Assembly: GCA_021324095.1 (NCBI GenBank)
Contig: JAJPJT010000077.1
Span: forward strand, 1-64,000
Source of the DNA: Gammaproteobacteria bacterium
Lineage (GTDB): Bacteria; Pseudomonadota; Gammaproteobacteria; Xanthomonadales; Rhodanobacteraceae
Direction: 5' to 3'
Length of the DNA stretch: 64,000 bases
The position numbers and the translations under genes were made by a program. This document shows, piece by piece, positions 1-8,730 of this stretch. The notes beneath the pieces were generated by a model that worked only from the letters and a program-made list of their open reading frames with translations, made no database searches and was not told the DNA's origin. Numbering within the stretch: the stretch's first letter is position 1; each line of letters begins with the position of its first letter.

Positions 1-461
1 GTGGCTATGCGGGGCGGGGTGGGCCGGCGGGCAACGTTTACCTGGAAGCGGGTGACCGTGTGCTGGTGCCCTACAACGACCGCGAGAAGGTCTTCGTGAT
101 GGGTGAGGTCACCCGTCCGCAGGCGCTGCGCTTCAACACGGGCGACATCACGCTCACGCAGGCGCTCGGCGACGCCGGCGGCCTCAACGAAGTCACTTCC
201 CAGGGCGTGGTCTATGTCATCCGCGGCGGCCTCCCGAAGAACGGCCAGCCCGCGCAGCGTCCGACGGTTTACCAGCTCGACCTGAAATCGCCGGCGGCGT
301 TCGCACTGGCCGACGGTTTCGACGTGAGGCCGGGCGACGTGGTCTTCGCCTCCGCAGCCGGCGTCACCCGCTGGAACCGCTTTCTCAGCCAGTTGCTGCC
401 GCTGACCAGCGCGTTGACCGCTGCGGCCTCGAGCAATTACTACATCAACACGACAAAGTAG
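1..461 (+). CDS. Polysaccharide export protein, SLBB domain (C-terminal part)
   Basis: The gene begins before the window; reading frame 3 is open from base 3 to the TAG at 459-461. The visible part starts with a segment typical of Wza/GumB-type outer-membrane export proteins (LEAGDRVLVP, then VFVMGEV.RPQALRF and LTQALGDAGGL), which is a soluble ligand-binding beta-grasp (SLBB) domain. A second beta-rich stretch (VRPGDVVFAS) and a hydrophobic C-terminal segment (FLSQLLPLTSALTAAASS) follow. Family members form the periplasm-to-surface channel for capsule or exopolysaccharide. The partner genes must lie upstream, outside the window. Family assignment is good; the substrate is unknown. Confidence 0.85.
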   Translation, partial: GYAGRGGPAGNVYLEAGDRVLVPYNDREKVFVMGEVTRPQALRFNTGDITLTQALGDAGGLNEVTSQGVVYVIRGGLPKNGQPAQRPTVYQLDLKSPAAFALADGFDVRPGDVVFASAAGVTRWNRFLSQLLPLTSALTAAASSNYYINTTK

Positions 462-503
462 GAGAGCGGAACGACGAAGTAGGAGAGCAGGTCAGTGGAA
501 ACG

Positions 504-531
504 AAACGGGGCGCCGTTCGGCGCCCCGTTT
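504..531 (+). terminator. Rho-independent terminator after the SLBB gene
   Basis: A perfect 12-bp stem (AAACGGGGCGCC at 504-515, GGCGCCCCGTTT at 520-531) closes a 4-nt loop and is followed by a short T run. It lies 43 nt after the stop codon and just before the convergent S9 peptidase, so it may serve both strands. Confidence 0.85.
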
Positions 532-555
532 TGTCGAGAGGCACTCGATCTCCTG

Positions 556-3072
556 TCATTCGGTTTGCTGCACCACCTGCGCATCATCTTTCCGGTCCTT
601 CACGTAGCGTGTGAACAGGTCGTGGATGCGCCGGTATTCGTCGTACCAGTCGTCCGCGTACTTGAAGTCGTGGCGCTCCATCGGGTACAGCGATATCCAG
701 AAGTTCTTCTTGTGAAGTTCGATGAAACGCTGGTACAGGCGGATCGAATCGCCGGGCATCACGTTGTTGTCGATCAGGCCGTGCATGATCAGCAGCGGGT
801 CCTGGAGGTTTTTCGCGTATTCGATCGGCGAAGAGATCTTGTACGCCTCCGGATCGAGCTGCGGCGTGTTCAATATGTCCGACGTGTAGCCGTCGTTGTA
901 GCTGGTCCAGTCGGACGGCGGACGCAATGCCGCGCCCGCGGCGAACTGCCCCGGCGCGCGCAGCAGCGCCATCTCGGTCATGAAGCCGCCGTAGGAACCG
1001 CCGTAGATGCCGACGCGCTTCGGGTCGACGTGGTGGTGCTTGACCAGCCACGCCTTGCCGTCGAGCAGGTCCTGCAATTCCGGATGGCCCATGTGCTGGT
1101 AGATCGCGTCGCGCCAGTCGCGGCCGTAACCGGCCGAACCGCGGTAGTCCATGTCGAGCACCGCGTAGCCTTCCTGCGTCAGCAGGTTGTTGAACATCTG
1201 CTCGCGGAAGTAGTACGACCAGCCCTTGGTGACGTCCTGCAGGTAACCTGCGCCGTGCACGAAGAACACCGCGGGATGCGCATGCGAGGTGTCGTAGTCG
1301 GCAGGCTGGTAATACTTGGCCCAGATTCCGAAATCGCCGTGGCTGCTTGGGATCTTCACGAACTGCGGCTGCACCCATGTCGACGACAGCGCCTTGTAAG
1401 CCGGCGTGCGGGTGTCGGTGAGCTCGCGCGCATCACGGCCGTCGCTGTCGACCACCGCGAGCTGCGGCGGGAGGTACGCGCTCGAATGCAGCACCGCGAG
1501 CTTGCTGCCGTCCGGCGACAGCGCGAACGGCGCACTGCACTCGAAGCACGCCAGCCCTTCGTAATGCGTGACCTGCTCGAGCGTTCCGCCCGTCGTTGGG
1601 ACGCGATAGACGTCATAGTCGTAGGGCGCCTGCTTGTTGGACAGCACATAGAACCACTTGCCGTCGGGCGACACCACCGGCATCGACACTTCGTAGTGCG
1701 TGCCGGTCAGCGCGCGTGCGCTTTCGCCCAGCGGCTTCACGTACAACTGCGCCCAGCCGCTGGCCTCCGATTCGAACCATAGCGTGCGATTGCCGGGCAG
1801 CCAGCCGAATTCGTTGAAACTCCAGTTGATCCACGCAGGATCGGTCAGGCGATTTTGCGTCACCAGCTTGTGGTCCCTGAAATCGACGGTTTCGATCCAG
1901 CGATCCTTGTTGTCGTTGGCGCGCAGTTCGATCGCGACCTGGCTCGCATCCTCGCTCCACACGATCGCGGGCCCGAAGCTTTCGCCCTGCTGGATGAAGT
2001 TCACCGACACCGGCCGGGTCTTCGGCGCGGCCAGCGCGGCAGCCTCGTCGTCGTGGCCTTCCTTCCTGAGTTCGGCGATGCGTGTCGCGCGCAGGTCGTG
2101 CAAAGGATCGTCGTGGATGCCGGGCAGGCCATCCAGCGACAGCGCATAGTGCTTGTGCGCTTTTAAATCGAGGAGCACCAGCGATTGCGGCGCAGGATTG
2201 TTGCGGCCGACGTAGGTGCGCGCGGGTTCGGTTTCCGGGTAGCCCGAGTCGTTCACGTAATGCACCACGTCCGGGTGCTTGCCGCGCTGGTACGACTTTG
2301 GAATCGTGACCACGAGCATCCAGCGCGCATCGGGCGACAGCGATGTTGCGACGACGCGCACCTTGTCGCCGAGCCAGAACGGCGCTGGCGCGCGCGCGGG
2401 ATTTTCGGCGTCCAGCTCGTCGTCGTGTTCGCGCACCGCGTCCTGGTCGGCCTTGATCTCCCGCAGCGTCGAGAATAGGCTGAGCTGCAGGCGTTCCATC
2501 TGGTCGGGTTTCTGGTCGGCGGGATTCCGTTCGGTCTTCAGCGTCGCGGCCTGCGACACCACGCCCGTGGATGCGTTCCAGACATACCAGTCGTTGCCCT
2601 GGCGCCAGCTCAGGAGATTCCCGTTCGCGGAGAACTGCAGGCCCGATTTGTCCGCGTCGTCGCGCGTGATCTGGTGCGTCGCGCCCGTGGCGACTTCGCG
2701 CACGTACACGTCGCCATGGCGCAGGAACGCCGCGCGGTCGCGCGCGCGGTCGAACACAGCAGGGCCGTCGGCGCTCGCGAGTTCGGCATCGCTCAATTTC
2801 ACCGGAGCGCCGCCCGTCGCCGCGACACGGTAGAGGTCGCGGATCGACGAGCCCTTGCGCTTCAGCTTGAAGTAGATGCTGCGGCCGTCGACGCTCCAGT
2901 ACGCATCCTCGACCGGCGGACCAATCCAGTCGGGATTCGCCATGATCTCTTCCAGCGTCAGCTTGTGGACCGGCGCCTGCGCGGCGGCGGTCGACGCTGT
3001 TTGCGGCGCGGCGGCGAACGCGCCCGCGCCGGTGACGAGGCAGACCAGTGCGGCGGCGGCGATGCGGTTCAT
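556..3072 (-). CDS. Secreted S9 family prolyl oligopeptidase/dipeptidyl peptidase
   Basis: This 838-residue protein starts with a signal peptide (about residues 1-21, ending in GAGAFAA) and should be exported. The central region carries WD/beta-propeller-like blades (repeated PDGKW, PDGSK motifs), as in the DPP-IV/acylaminoacyl-peptidase branch of S9. The C-terminal alpha/beta-hydrolase domain has a complete triad: Ser693 in GGSYGGF, Asp768 in HGLIDNNV and His801 in ERHDF. Such enzymes cleave short peptides, often after proline. It is divergent from a second S9 peptidase starting at 3331, with a hairpin repeat between them. The exact specificity cannot be read from the sequence. Confidence 0.92.
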   Translation of the reverse strand: MNRIAAAALVCLVTGAGAFAAAPQTASTAAAQAPVHKLTLEEIMANPDWIGPPVEDAYWSVDGRSIYFKLKRKGSSIRDLYRVAATGGAPVKLSDAELASADGPAVFDRARDRAAFLRHGDVYVREVATGATHQITRDDADKSGLQFSANGNLLSWRQGNDWYVWNASTGVVSQAATLKTERNPADQKPDQMERLQLSLFSTLREIKADQDAVREHDDELDAENPARAPAPFWLGDKVRVVATSLSPDARWMLVVTIPKSYQRGKHPDVVHYVNDSGYPETEPARTYVGRNNPAPQSLVLLDLKAHKHYALSLDGLPGIHDDPLHDLRATRIAELRKEGHDDEAAALAAPKTRPVSVNFIQQGESFGPAIVWSEDASQVAIELRANDNKDRWIETVDFRDHKLVTQNRLTDPAWINWSFNEFGWLPGNRTLWFESEASGWAQLYVKPLGESARALTGTHYEVSMPVVSPDGKWFYVLSNKQAPYDYDVYRVPTTGGTLEQVTHYEGLACFECSAPFALSPDGSKLAVLHSSAYLPPQLAVVDSDGRDARELTDTRTPAYKALSSTWVQPQFVKIPSSHGDFGIWAKYYQPADYDTSHAHPAVFFVHGAGYLQDVTKGWSYYFREQMFNNLLTQEGYAVLDMDYRGSAGYGRDWRDAIYQHMGHPELQDLLDGKAWLVKHHHVDPKRVGIYGGSYGGFMTEMALLRAPGQFAAGAALRPPSDWTSYNDGYTSDILNTPQLDPEAYKISSPIEYAKNLQDPLLIMHGLIDNNVMPGDSIRLYQRFIELHKKNFWISLYPMERHDFKYADDWYDEYRRIHDLFTRYVKDRKDDAQVVQQTE

Positions 3073-3173
3073 GTGGTGACCCCAATGAAAAGCCGGAGCC
3101 TAGCCAGACGGCGCACGCACGCGCAAGCGCCAAAAGTCTTGCGACGAGCTTGATACCGGACAGACACGCGGAA

Positions 3174-3243
3174 CCCCCTCACCCGCCAAGCGCTGCGCGC
3201 TTGTCTCCCTCTCTCCCGTGGGGCGAGGGCTGGGGTGAGGGGG
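3174..3243. repeat. Dispersed hairpin repeat, CCCCTCACCCGCCAAGCG family, copy 1
   Basis: An inverted repeat with ends CCCCCTCACCC and GGGTGAGGGGG contains an inner CGCCAAGCGCTGCGCGCTTG block. Closely similar copies lie at 16575-16644 and 41747-41816. It occupies the gap between the divergent S9 peptidase genes. Confidence 0.8.
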
Positions 3244-3330
3244 CGTGAATCCCGACCTCACTTCACACGTGCGCGGCAGCCACACCGGCGCTACCCTGCA
3301 GCAACCTTTCGCTGCCGTTCGGGGTCGATC

Positions 3331-5523
3331 ATGCGCGCTTTCCGCATCCTTGCAGGTATCGGCCTTGGCCTTTCGTCCACTCTCGCCATTGCGCAGTCAC
3401 AGCCGCAAGTACGCCACCGTGTTCCGCTGATCGACACCCAACACGAGATTCCCGCGATCCCGCCGATCACGCCCAAGCACGACGTCACCGAAACGTTTTT
3501 CGGCACGGTGGTGCACGACCCTTACCGCTGGCTCGAAGACGCGAACGCGCCTGCGGTGAAGCAATGGATCGCGGCGCAGAACGCCTACACCGAAAAGGTG
3601 ATGGACGGTTTTCCGGACGCCAAGGCCATTGCGAAACGCGTGGGCGAACTCGCGCTCACCTCGACGCAGCAATTCAGCCCCGAGATCGTCGGCGGCACCT
3701 TGTTCTACCTGCGCCAGACGCCACCGCAGCCGCAGGCGGTGCTGGTCGCCCAGCCGTGGCCCGGCGGCACGCCAAAAGTGCTGATCGATCCGAACGGGAT
3801 GACTGGCATCCCGGCGATCACCGATTTCTGGCCCTCGCCGGACGGCAGGTACGTCGCCTATGGCACCGCCGAAGGTGGCAACGAAGAAACCACGATCCGT
3901 TTCGTGGACGTTGCGACCGGCAAGACCCTGCCCGATGCGTTGCCGCGCGCGGGTGGCGGCACCACGCCGCAGGCGCTGGTGTGGGACGCCGACGGCAAGG
4001 GCGTCACGTACGTGCGGCTGCCGGTCGACGTCCCGGCCGATCAATCGCAGTTCAATGCGGCGCTGTACCACCATGCGTTCGGGACGTCGGCGAGCGCCGA
4101 CAAGCTTGAATTCGGCAAGGGGTTGTCGACGGTGGCCGAATACACGCTGCTCGGTTCGGCGGATGGCCGGCACGCGGCCGCGCTGGTGCACGCGGGCGAC
4201 GGCGCGCCCGACGCGGTGTACCTGCGCAACGGCCGCGGTCCGTGGAAGCTCGCGCTCGGAACCGAAGCCAACGTGCGCGCCGCCTCCGAAGTCAACCAGG
4301 GCGCGGCCTGGGACGGCGACCGCCTGCTGGTGATCGCCTATGAAAACGCGCCGCGCGGCAAGTTGCTGGCGTTGGACCCGAACGGCAAATCGACATTGCT
4401 GGTGAAGCAGGGCGCCTGGGCGATGCATTCCGTCGCGCCGATCGAGGGCGGTTTCCTGATCACGGAAGTGAGCGGACCCGACTGGCGCGTGCGGCAGTTC
4501 TCGGGCACGGGCAGGTTCGTGCGCACGCTGCCGTTGCCGAAAACCGGCATCGGCGTCGGCACCATCGCGAGCAGCGCGGATTCGGACCGCGCGCTGATCA
4601 GCTATTCCGGCTGGACGATTCCCTCGCGCTGGGCGGAATACGATGGCGCGAAGGGTACGCTCGGGACCGTGTTCGAGGTCAAGCCCGCCGCCGATTATTC
4701 CGACGTCGTCACGTATCGGCTCGACGCGACATCGAAGGATGGCACAAAAATCCCGGTCACGGTGATCGCGCTGAAGGGCGTGACGCCGAACGGTGCGCGC
4801 CCGACGATCCTTTCCGGTTACGGCGGTTTCGGGATCTCCACCGCGCCGCGCTTCATCGGTTCGACGCTGGCGTGGCTGGAGCGCGGCGGCGTGTTCGCGG
4901 TCGCCAACATCCGCGGCGGCAGCGAGTACGGCGAGGGCTGGCACGAAGCCGGGATGCTGGGCAAGAAGCAGAACGTCTTCGACGATTTCTACGCGTCGGC
5001 GCAGGCGCTGGTGCAACACCACTGGACCGACCCGGCGCACCTCGGGATCCTCGGCGGCTCGAACGGCGGGCTGCTGATGGGTGCGGCGCTGACCCAGCAT
5101 CCGTCCGAATACCGCGCCGCGGTCTCGCTGGTCGGCATCTACGACATGCTGCGCGTGGAGTTGTGGCCGAACGGCCAGTACAACATCTCCGAATACGGGA
5201 CGGTGACCAAGAAGCCCGATTTCGAATGGCTGCGCGCGTACTCGCCGTTGCAGAACGTGAAAGCCGGCACCGCGTATCCGGCGGTGTTGCTGATCACCGG
5301 CGTCAATGATCCGCGCGTCGCGCCGTGGCAGTCGCGCAAGTTCGCGGCGGCGCTGCAGGCGGCGACCACGTCGAAATATCCGGTGCTGCTGCTGACGCGC
5401 ATGAACGAGGGCCACGGCGTCACCGCATCCTTCAGCCAGCGCGTCGGCAACGCCGCGGCGGCGATGGCGTTCTTCGCCCAGGAGTTGGGATTGCCTTCCG
5501 GGCCGGCGGAGCAATCAAAATAG
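3331..5523 (+). CDS. Secreted prolyl oligopeptidase (S9A)
   Basis: The ATG at 3331 is chosen over an in-frame upstream start at 3235 because it is followed directly by a signal peptide (MRAFRILAGIGLGLSSTLAIAQ) and because the upstream codons run through repeat DNA. The 730-residue product has the S9A N-terminal signature (DPYRWLED), a beta-propeller region, and a C-terminal hydrolase domain with Ser577 (GGSNGGLL), Asp660 (VNDPRV) and His695 (NEGHGV). Prolyl oligopeptidases cut peptides of up to about 30 residues after proline. The export signal suggests periplasmic or secreted action on exogenous peptides, alongside the divergent S9 enzyme. Confidence 0.93.
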   Translation: MRAFRILAGIGLGLSSTLAIAQSQPQVRHRVPLIDTQHEIPAIPPITPKHDVTETFFGTVVHDPYRWLEDANAPAVKQWIAAQNAYTEKVMDGFPDAKAIAKRVGELALTSTQQFSPEIVGGTLFYLRQTPPQPQAVLVAQPWPGGTPKVLIDPNGMTGIPAITDFWPSPDGRYVAYGTAEGGNEETTIRFVDVATGKTLPDALPRAGGGTTPQALVWDADGKGVTYVRLPVDVPADQSQFNAALYHHAFGTSASADKLEFGKGLSTVAEYTLLGSADGRHAAALVHAGDGAPDAVYLRNGRGPWKLALGTEANVRAASEVNQGAAWDGDRLLVIAYENAPRGKLLALDPNGKSTLLVKQGAWAMHSVAPIEGGFLITEVSGPDWRVRQFSGTGRFVRTLPLPKTGIGVGTIASSADSDRALISYSGWTIPSRWAEYDGAKGTLGTVFEVKPAADYSDVVTYRLDATSKDGTKIPVTVIALKGVTPNGARPTILSGYGGFGISTAPRFIGSTLAWLERGGVFAVANIRGGSEYGEGWHEAGMLGKKQNVFDDFYASAQALVQHHWTDPAHLGILGGSNGGLLMGAALTQHPSEYRAAVSLVGIYDMLRVELWPNGQYNISEYGTVTKKPDFEWLRAYSPLQNVKAGTAYPAVLLITGVNDPRVAPWQSRKFAAALQAATTSKYPVLLLTRMNEGHGVTASFSQRVGNAAAAMAFFAQELGLPSGPAEQSK

Positions 5524-5547
5524 GTAACTCTGATCAACCCTCCTTGT

Positions 5548-5650
5548 CGTCATTCCCGCGAAAGCGGGGATCCAGTGTCTTTCGCTGAGCGTGTCGAGAC
5601 AGAAAAGGCGCTGGGTCCCGGATATCGCTCCGCGATTCCGGGATGACGAG
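5548..5650. repeat. CGTCATTCC...GGAATGACG inverted repeat, copy 1
   Basis: This palindromic intergenic element is bounded by CGTCATTCCCGCG and GATTCCGGGATGACGAG. Related elements with the same ends lie at 12575-12701, 14318-14511 and 15528-15649. It runs into the start region of the downstream esterase. Confidence 0.75.
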
Positions 5651-5669
5651 CAAGAACAGAATCCCGCCA

Positions 5670-6326
5670 ATGCTCGAATGCGTCGAAATCGAAACCGCGT
5701 CGAACCCGCACCACGCGGTGATCTGGCTGCACGGCCTCGGCGCGGACGGCCACGATTTCGAACCGATCGTGCCGCAACTGGTGCGCCCGGAATGGCCGCC
5801 GCTGCGCTTCGTGTTTCCGCACGCACCGGTGCGCCCGATCACCCTCAATGGCGGACTCGCGATGCGCGCGTGGTACGACATCGCGGGCTTCGACCTTTCG
5901 CAGAAGCAGGACGAGTCCGGCATCCGCGCCTCGATCGCCCACGTCGAAGCCCTGATCGCGCGGGAGATCGAACGCGGCGTGCCGGGCGCGAACATCGTGC
6001 TGGTGGGATTCTCGCAAGGCGGCGCGGTTGCGCTGGCCGCAGGCTTGCGGCACGCGCGCAACCTGGCGGCGATCGTCGCGTTGTCGACTTATCTTCCGAT
6101 TGCCGAGAGGACCATCGGCGAGCGTCACGCCGCGAACGCCGCGACGCCGATCTTCATGGGCCACGGCGCCTTCGATCCGGTGGTGCCGCAGGTCCTCGGC
6201 GAACGCTCGCGCGACGGGCTGCGCGAATGGGGCTACGCGGTCGACTGGCACAGCTACCCGATGGCGCACCAGGTCTGCCCGCAGGAAATCGCCGACCTTG
6301 CGGTGTTTCTCGGCGCGCGCTTGTAG
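5670..6326 (+). CDS. Carboxylesterase/phospholipase, alpha/beta hydrolase
   Basis: A cytoplasmic alpha/beta hydrolase of the small carboxylesterase (abhydrolase_2, YpfH/EstB-like) family, 218 residues. Hallmarks are WLHGLGADGHDF near the N-terminus (oxyanion region), the nucleophile Ser115 in GFSQGG, Asp169 (GAFDPVVP) and His200 (YPMAHQV). Family members hydrolyse short-chain acyl esters or lysophospholipids. The frame is also open from an ATG at 5643, but that ATG belongs to the GGGATGACGAG end of the upstream repeat, so 5670 is preferred; no clear ribosome-binding site distinguishes the two. Confidence 0.88.
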   Translation: MLECVEIETASNPHHAVIWLHGLGADGHDFEPIVPQLVRPEWPPLRFVFPHAPVRPITLNGGLAMRAWYDIAGFDLSQKQDESGIRASIAHVEALIAREIERGVPGANIVLVGFSQGGAVALAAGLRHARNLAAIVALSTYLPIAERTIGERHAANAATPIFMGHGAFDPVVPQVLGERSRDGLREWGYAVDWHSYPMAHQVCPQEIADLAVFLGARL

Positions 6327-6389
6327 TAGCGCGCCGCGCCGCGCCCAGGGTGAAGTGCAGGAGCGCGCCTCGCGCGCGATGTGCTCTTT

Positions 6390-6573
6390 CCCTCTCCCTC
6401 CGGGAGAGGCGGCCGTAGGCCGAGCGCGTAGCGCTCCCCGTCAGGGGCGGGTGAGGGTCCGCACCTGCGCGATCCCGCGGCGTGGTACCCATCGCGCAAT
6501 CCCGAACCCTCATCCGGCGCTTCGCGCCAAAGCAAGAGCAGCGCCTTGCGCCCTTCTCCCGGAGGGAGAAGGG
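6390..6573. repeat. Two-ended hairpin repeat (CCCTCTCCCTCCGGGAGAGG family), copy 1
   Basis: This fills most of the 338-nt gene-free gap 6327-6664. Each end is a hairpin: CCCTCTCCCTCCGGGAGAGG at 6390-6409 and CCCTTCTCCCGGAGGGAGAAGG near 6551-6573. The ends face each other across GGGTGAGGGTCCG... and ...CCGAACCCTCATCCG. The same architecture occurs at 21681-21853 and, inside ubiB, at 20243-20384. No gene is visible in the gap. Confidence 0.85.
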
Positions 6574-6664
6574 AGAAACAGAATGGTCGGCCCTTGCTGA
6601 AAGTGGCGTGTAGGTTGTGTCTTGCGTCGCACCGTTCTTGCGTTGAACCGCCATACTGCGCGCC

Positions 6665-7705
6665 ATGGCCGACACCCCCGAACCCCGCAAACGCGACGCT
6701 TCCGCGCTGCCCGATTTCTGCAGCGCGGCCTCCGTGTTCACGCTGATGGTGGTCGCGGAACTGGTCGTGGTGATTGACGCGCTGGCGCCCGATGCGCGGA
6801 TGGGCTGGCGCGATTTTTCGACCGCGACGCTGTTCGTGGTCTGGCTCGCCCTGCTGGCCTCGCTGCTGTTGTGCCGCCTGTCGCCTCTGCTGGTGAAGTG
6901 GCCGCGCGCGATCGCGTATCCGCTGGCATGGGGCGCGCTGGTGTTGCTGGTTGCCATCGCAAGCGCGGTAGTCGCGTGGCTGGACCACGCGCTGGCCACG
7001 GGACTGACACCCGCATCGGCGGTACGTTTCGTGGTCGGCAACGCGGTGCTGGCCGCGCTGCTCGGCGCCGCGCTGCTGCGCTATTTCTACGTGCTGGCGG
7101 AATGGCGTGCGCGGCTCGCGGCGGTGGCGCGCGCGCAGTTCGACGCGTTGCAGGCGCGCATCCGCCCGCACTTCCTCTACAACAGCATGAACACGGTCGC
7201 GGCGCTGGTGCGGGTCGATCCCGACGCCGCCGAACGCACCGTCGAGGATCTTTCCGAACTGTTCCGCGCCTCGCTCGGCGCCGGAGACAAGCCCAGCACG
7301 CTTGGCGAGGAACTCGGCCTCATCGACCGCTACCTCGCGATCGAACAACTGCGGCTGGGCGATCGCCTGAGAGTGCAACGCGACCTCGACGGCCTGCCGG
7401 GCGCCCTGGAAATGCCTTCCCTCCTGCTGCAGCCGCTGGTCGAGAACGCCGTGTACCACGGCATCCAGCCGCGCCGCGAAGGCGGCACGCTGCGCATCAC
7501 CGGGCGGCGCGCATCCGACGGCGTCCAGCTCGAAATCGCCAATCCGCTGCCCGACACCGCGGCACCCGGGCGCAGCGGCCACGGCCTCGAAAGCGTGCGT
7601 CGCCGCATCGCCTATCATTTCGGCGAGCGCGGCGCGCTGGAAACGCGCAGCGAAGACGGCGAATTCCGCGTGATCGTGCGGCTGCCGGATGCGCCGCCTC
7701 CATAA
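6665..7705 (+). CDS. algZ: Sensor histidine kinase, LytS/AlgZ type
   Basis: This 346-residue inner-membrane kinase has four predicted hydrophobic segments (about residues 22-40, 54-72, 85-106, 122-146). A His_kinase domain follows, with the phospho-acceptor His169 in RPHFLYNSMNT, then an HATPase_c domain (LLQPLVENAVYHGI, then GHGLESVRRR). This layout is that of AlgZ/FimS kinases, which lack a classic HisKA domain. The gene is followed by a LytTR response regulator 99 nt downstream, its likely partner. The signal sensed is unknown. In Pseudomonas the pair controls alginate and type IV pili; that role here is only inference. Confidence 0.9.
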   Translation: MADTPEPRKRDASALPDFCSAASVFTLMVVAELVVVIDALAPDARMGWRDFSTATLFVVWLALLASLLLCRLSPLLVKWPRAIAYPLAWGALVLLVAIASAVVAWLDHALATGLTPASAVRFVVGNAVLAALLGAALLRYFYVLAEWRARLAAVARAQFDALQARIRPHFLYNSMNTVAALVRVDPDAAERTVEDLSELFRASLGAGDKPSTLGEELGLIDRYLAIEQLRLGDRLRVQRDLDGLPGALEMPSLLLQPLVENAVYHGIQPRREGGTLRITGRRASDGVQLEIANPLPDTAAPGRSGHGLESVRRRIAYHFGERGALETRSEDGEFRVIVRLPDAPPP

Positions 7706-7707
7706 AA

Positions 7708-7755
7708 CCCTTCCCCCGCTCGCGGGGGAAGGTGGCCGAAGGCCGGATGGGGGGA
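7708..7755 (+). repeat. Hairpin between the kinase and regulator genes
   Basis: Two nt after the kinase stop codon, CCTTCCCCC and GGGGGAAGG form a stem around GCTCGC, followed by a second short hairpin (GGCCGAAGGCC) and a G-rich run. It resembles single-ended relatives of the dispersed repeats. It could attenuate read-through into the regulator gene or protect the mRNA end. Confidence 0.6.
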
Positions 7756-7804
7756 GGTTTGCGACAGAATGGCGCAGTTCGGATTGAATTGACATCGAGG
7801 GAAT

Positions 7805-8518
7805 TTGAGCCCGGTGCGCATCCTCATCGCTGATGACGAACCCCTCGCGCGCACGCGCCTCGCGGCGCTGCTGCACGACTGCGACGGCGCCGAAGTCGTC
7901 GGCAGCGTCGGCGATGGCGACGCGGCGATGGGCGCCTGCGCGAAATTGCGTCCCGACCTCCTGTTGCTGGACATCGCGATGCCCGGCCTCGATGGCATCG
8001 GCGTGGCGCGCCGGCTGGCGGCGCTGTCCGATCCGCCGCAACTGGTGTTCTGCACCGCCTACGAAAAGCACGCGCTGACCGCTTACGAATTGCGTGCGGC
8101 CGACTATCTGCTGAAACCGGTGCGGATCGAACGCCTGCGCGAAGCGCTGGCGCGCGCCGAGGCCCTGCGCCGCCGCGCGACCTCAGGCGATGCGACGCTG
8201 CTCGCGCACGCGCACGGCGCGCCGGTCAAGGTTCCGCTGCGCGACATCATCTGGCTGAGTGCCGACGACAAGTACGTCACCGTGCACCGCGCGGCCGGCG
8301 ACGCCCTGACCGAGCAGTCGCTGAAGACGATCGAGGAAACCTTCCCCGACCGCTTCGTGCGCGTGCACCGCGGTTGCCTCGTCCCCGCCGAACGCCTGAT
8401 CGGACTCAAGCGCGATCCCGATGGCACCATGCGCGCACTGATCGCCGGCAGCGACGTCACGCCGGAAATCAGCCGGCGCAATCTCGCCGCGGTGCGGAAG
8501 CTGATGCGGGGTGGGTGA
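7805..8518 (+). CDS. algR: LytTR-family response regulator, AlgR-like
   Basis: An N-terminal receiver domain (acidic pair Asp10/Asp11, phospho-acceptor Asp56 in LLLLDIAMPG, Lys in LLKPVR) is joined to a C-terminal LytTR DNA-binding domain (from about residue 135; DIIWLSADDKYVTVH, FVRVHRGCLV). The pairing with the adjacent AlgZ-like kinase supports one two-component system. There is no ATG: a TTG at 7805 or a GTG at 7814 must be used. A GAGGG at 7796-7800 lies 4 nt from the TTG and 13 nt from the GTG, so the exact start is uncertain by three residues. Confidence 0.9.
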   Translation: MSPVRILIADDEPLARTRLAALLHDCDGAEVVGSVGDGDAAMGACAKLRPDLLLLDIAMPGLDGIGVARRLAALSDPPQLVFCTAYEKHALTAYELRAADYLLKPVRIERLREALARAEALRRRATSGDATLLAHAHGAPVKVPLRDIIWLSADDKYVTVHRAAGDALTEQSLKTIEETFPDRFVRVHRGCLVPAERLIGLKRDPDGTMRALIAGSDVTPEISRRNLAAVRKLMRGG

Positions 8519-8525
8519 AGTATTT

Positions 8526-8600
8526 CCCCTCTCCCTCCGGGAGAGGCGGAGCGAAGCGAACGCGCGCGTAGCGCGAGCGCGCAGCGCCGGGTGGGGGTTC
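8526..8600. repeat. Hairpin repeat, single-ended copy
   Basis: CCCCTCTCCCTCCGGGAGAGG is followed by an alternating GCGCGCGTAGCGCGAGCGCGC block. It matches one end of the two-ended repeats at 6390, 20243 and 21681. It marks the junction between high-GC DNA and the lower-GC patch that follows. Confidence 0.7.
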
Positions 8601-8730
8601 GAGGCTCGTATGGTATGAAATGTGCATTGTTTTGGTGCCGGCATCTATAAGCACGTCGGCACTAGTGCGTTACCGCTCAGGTGTGGCGGGTAACTAGCGT
8701 TATGCGTCAACAGCAACAGCGGAGGGTGCT

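Noticed and set aside
565-1782. A 405-codon plus-strand frame inside the first S9 peptidase
   Set aside because: Antisense shadow, rich in Arg, Val and His with no recognisable motif, opposite an intact catalytic domain.
3397-5514. A 705-codon open frame on the minus strand inside the prolyl oligopeptidase gene
   Set aside because: It is the antisense shadow of a well-supported S9A gene; in GC-rich DNA long antisense frames are expected, and its translation is Arg/Ala-rich with no domain.
5643-5669. Upstream ATG of the carboxylesterase
   Set aside because: It is part of the GGGATGACGAG end of a dispersed repeat and family proteins begin near MLECVEI.
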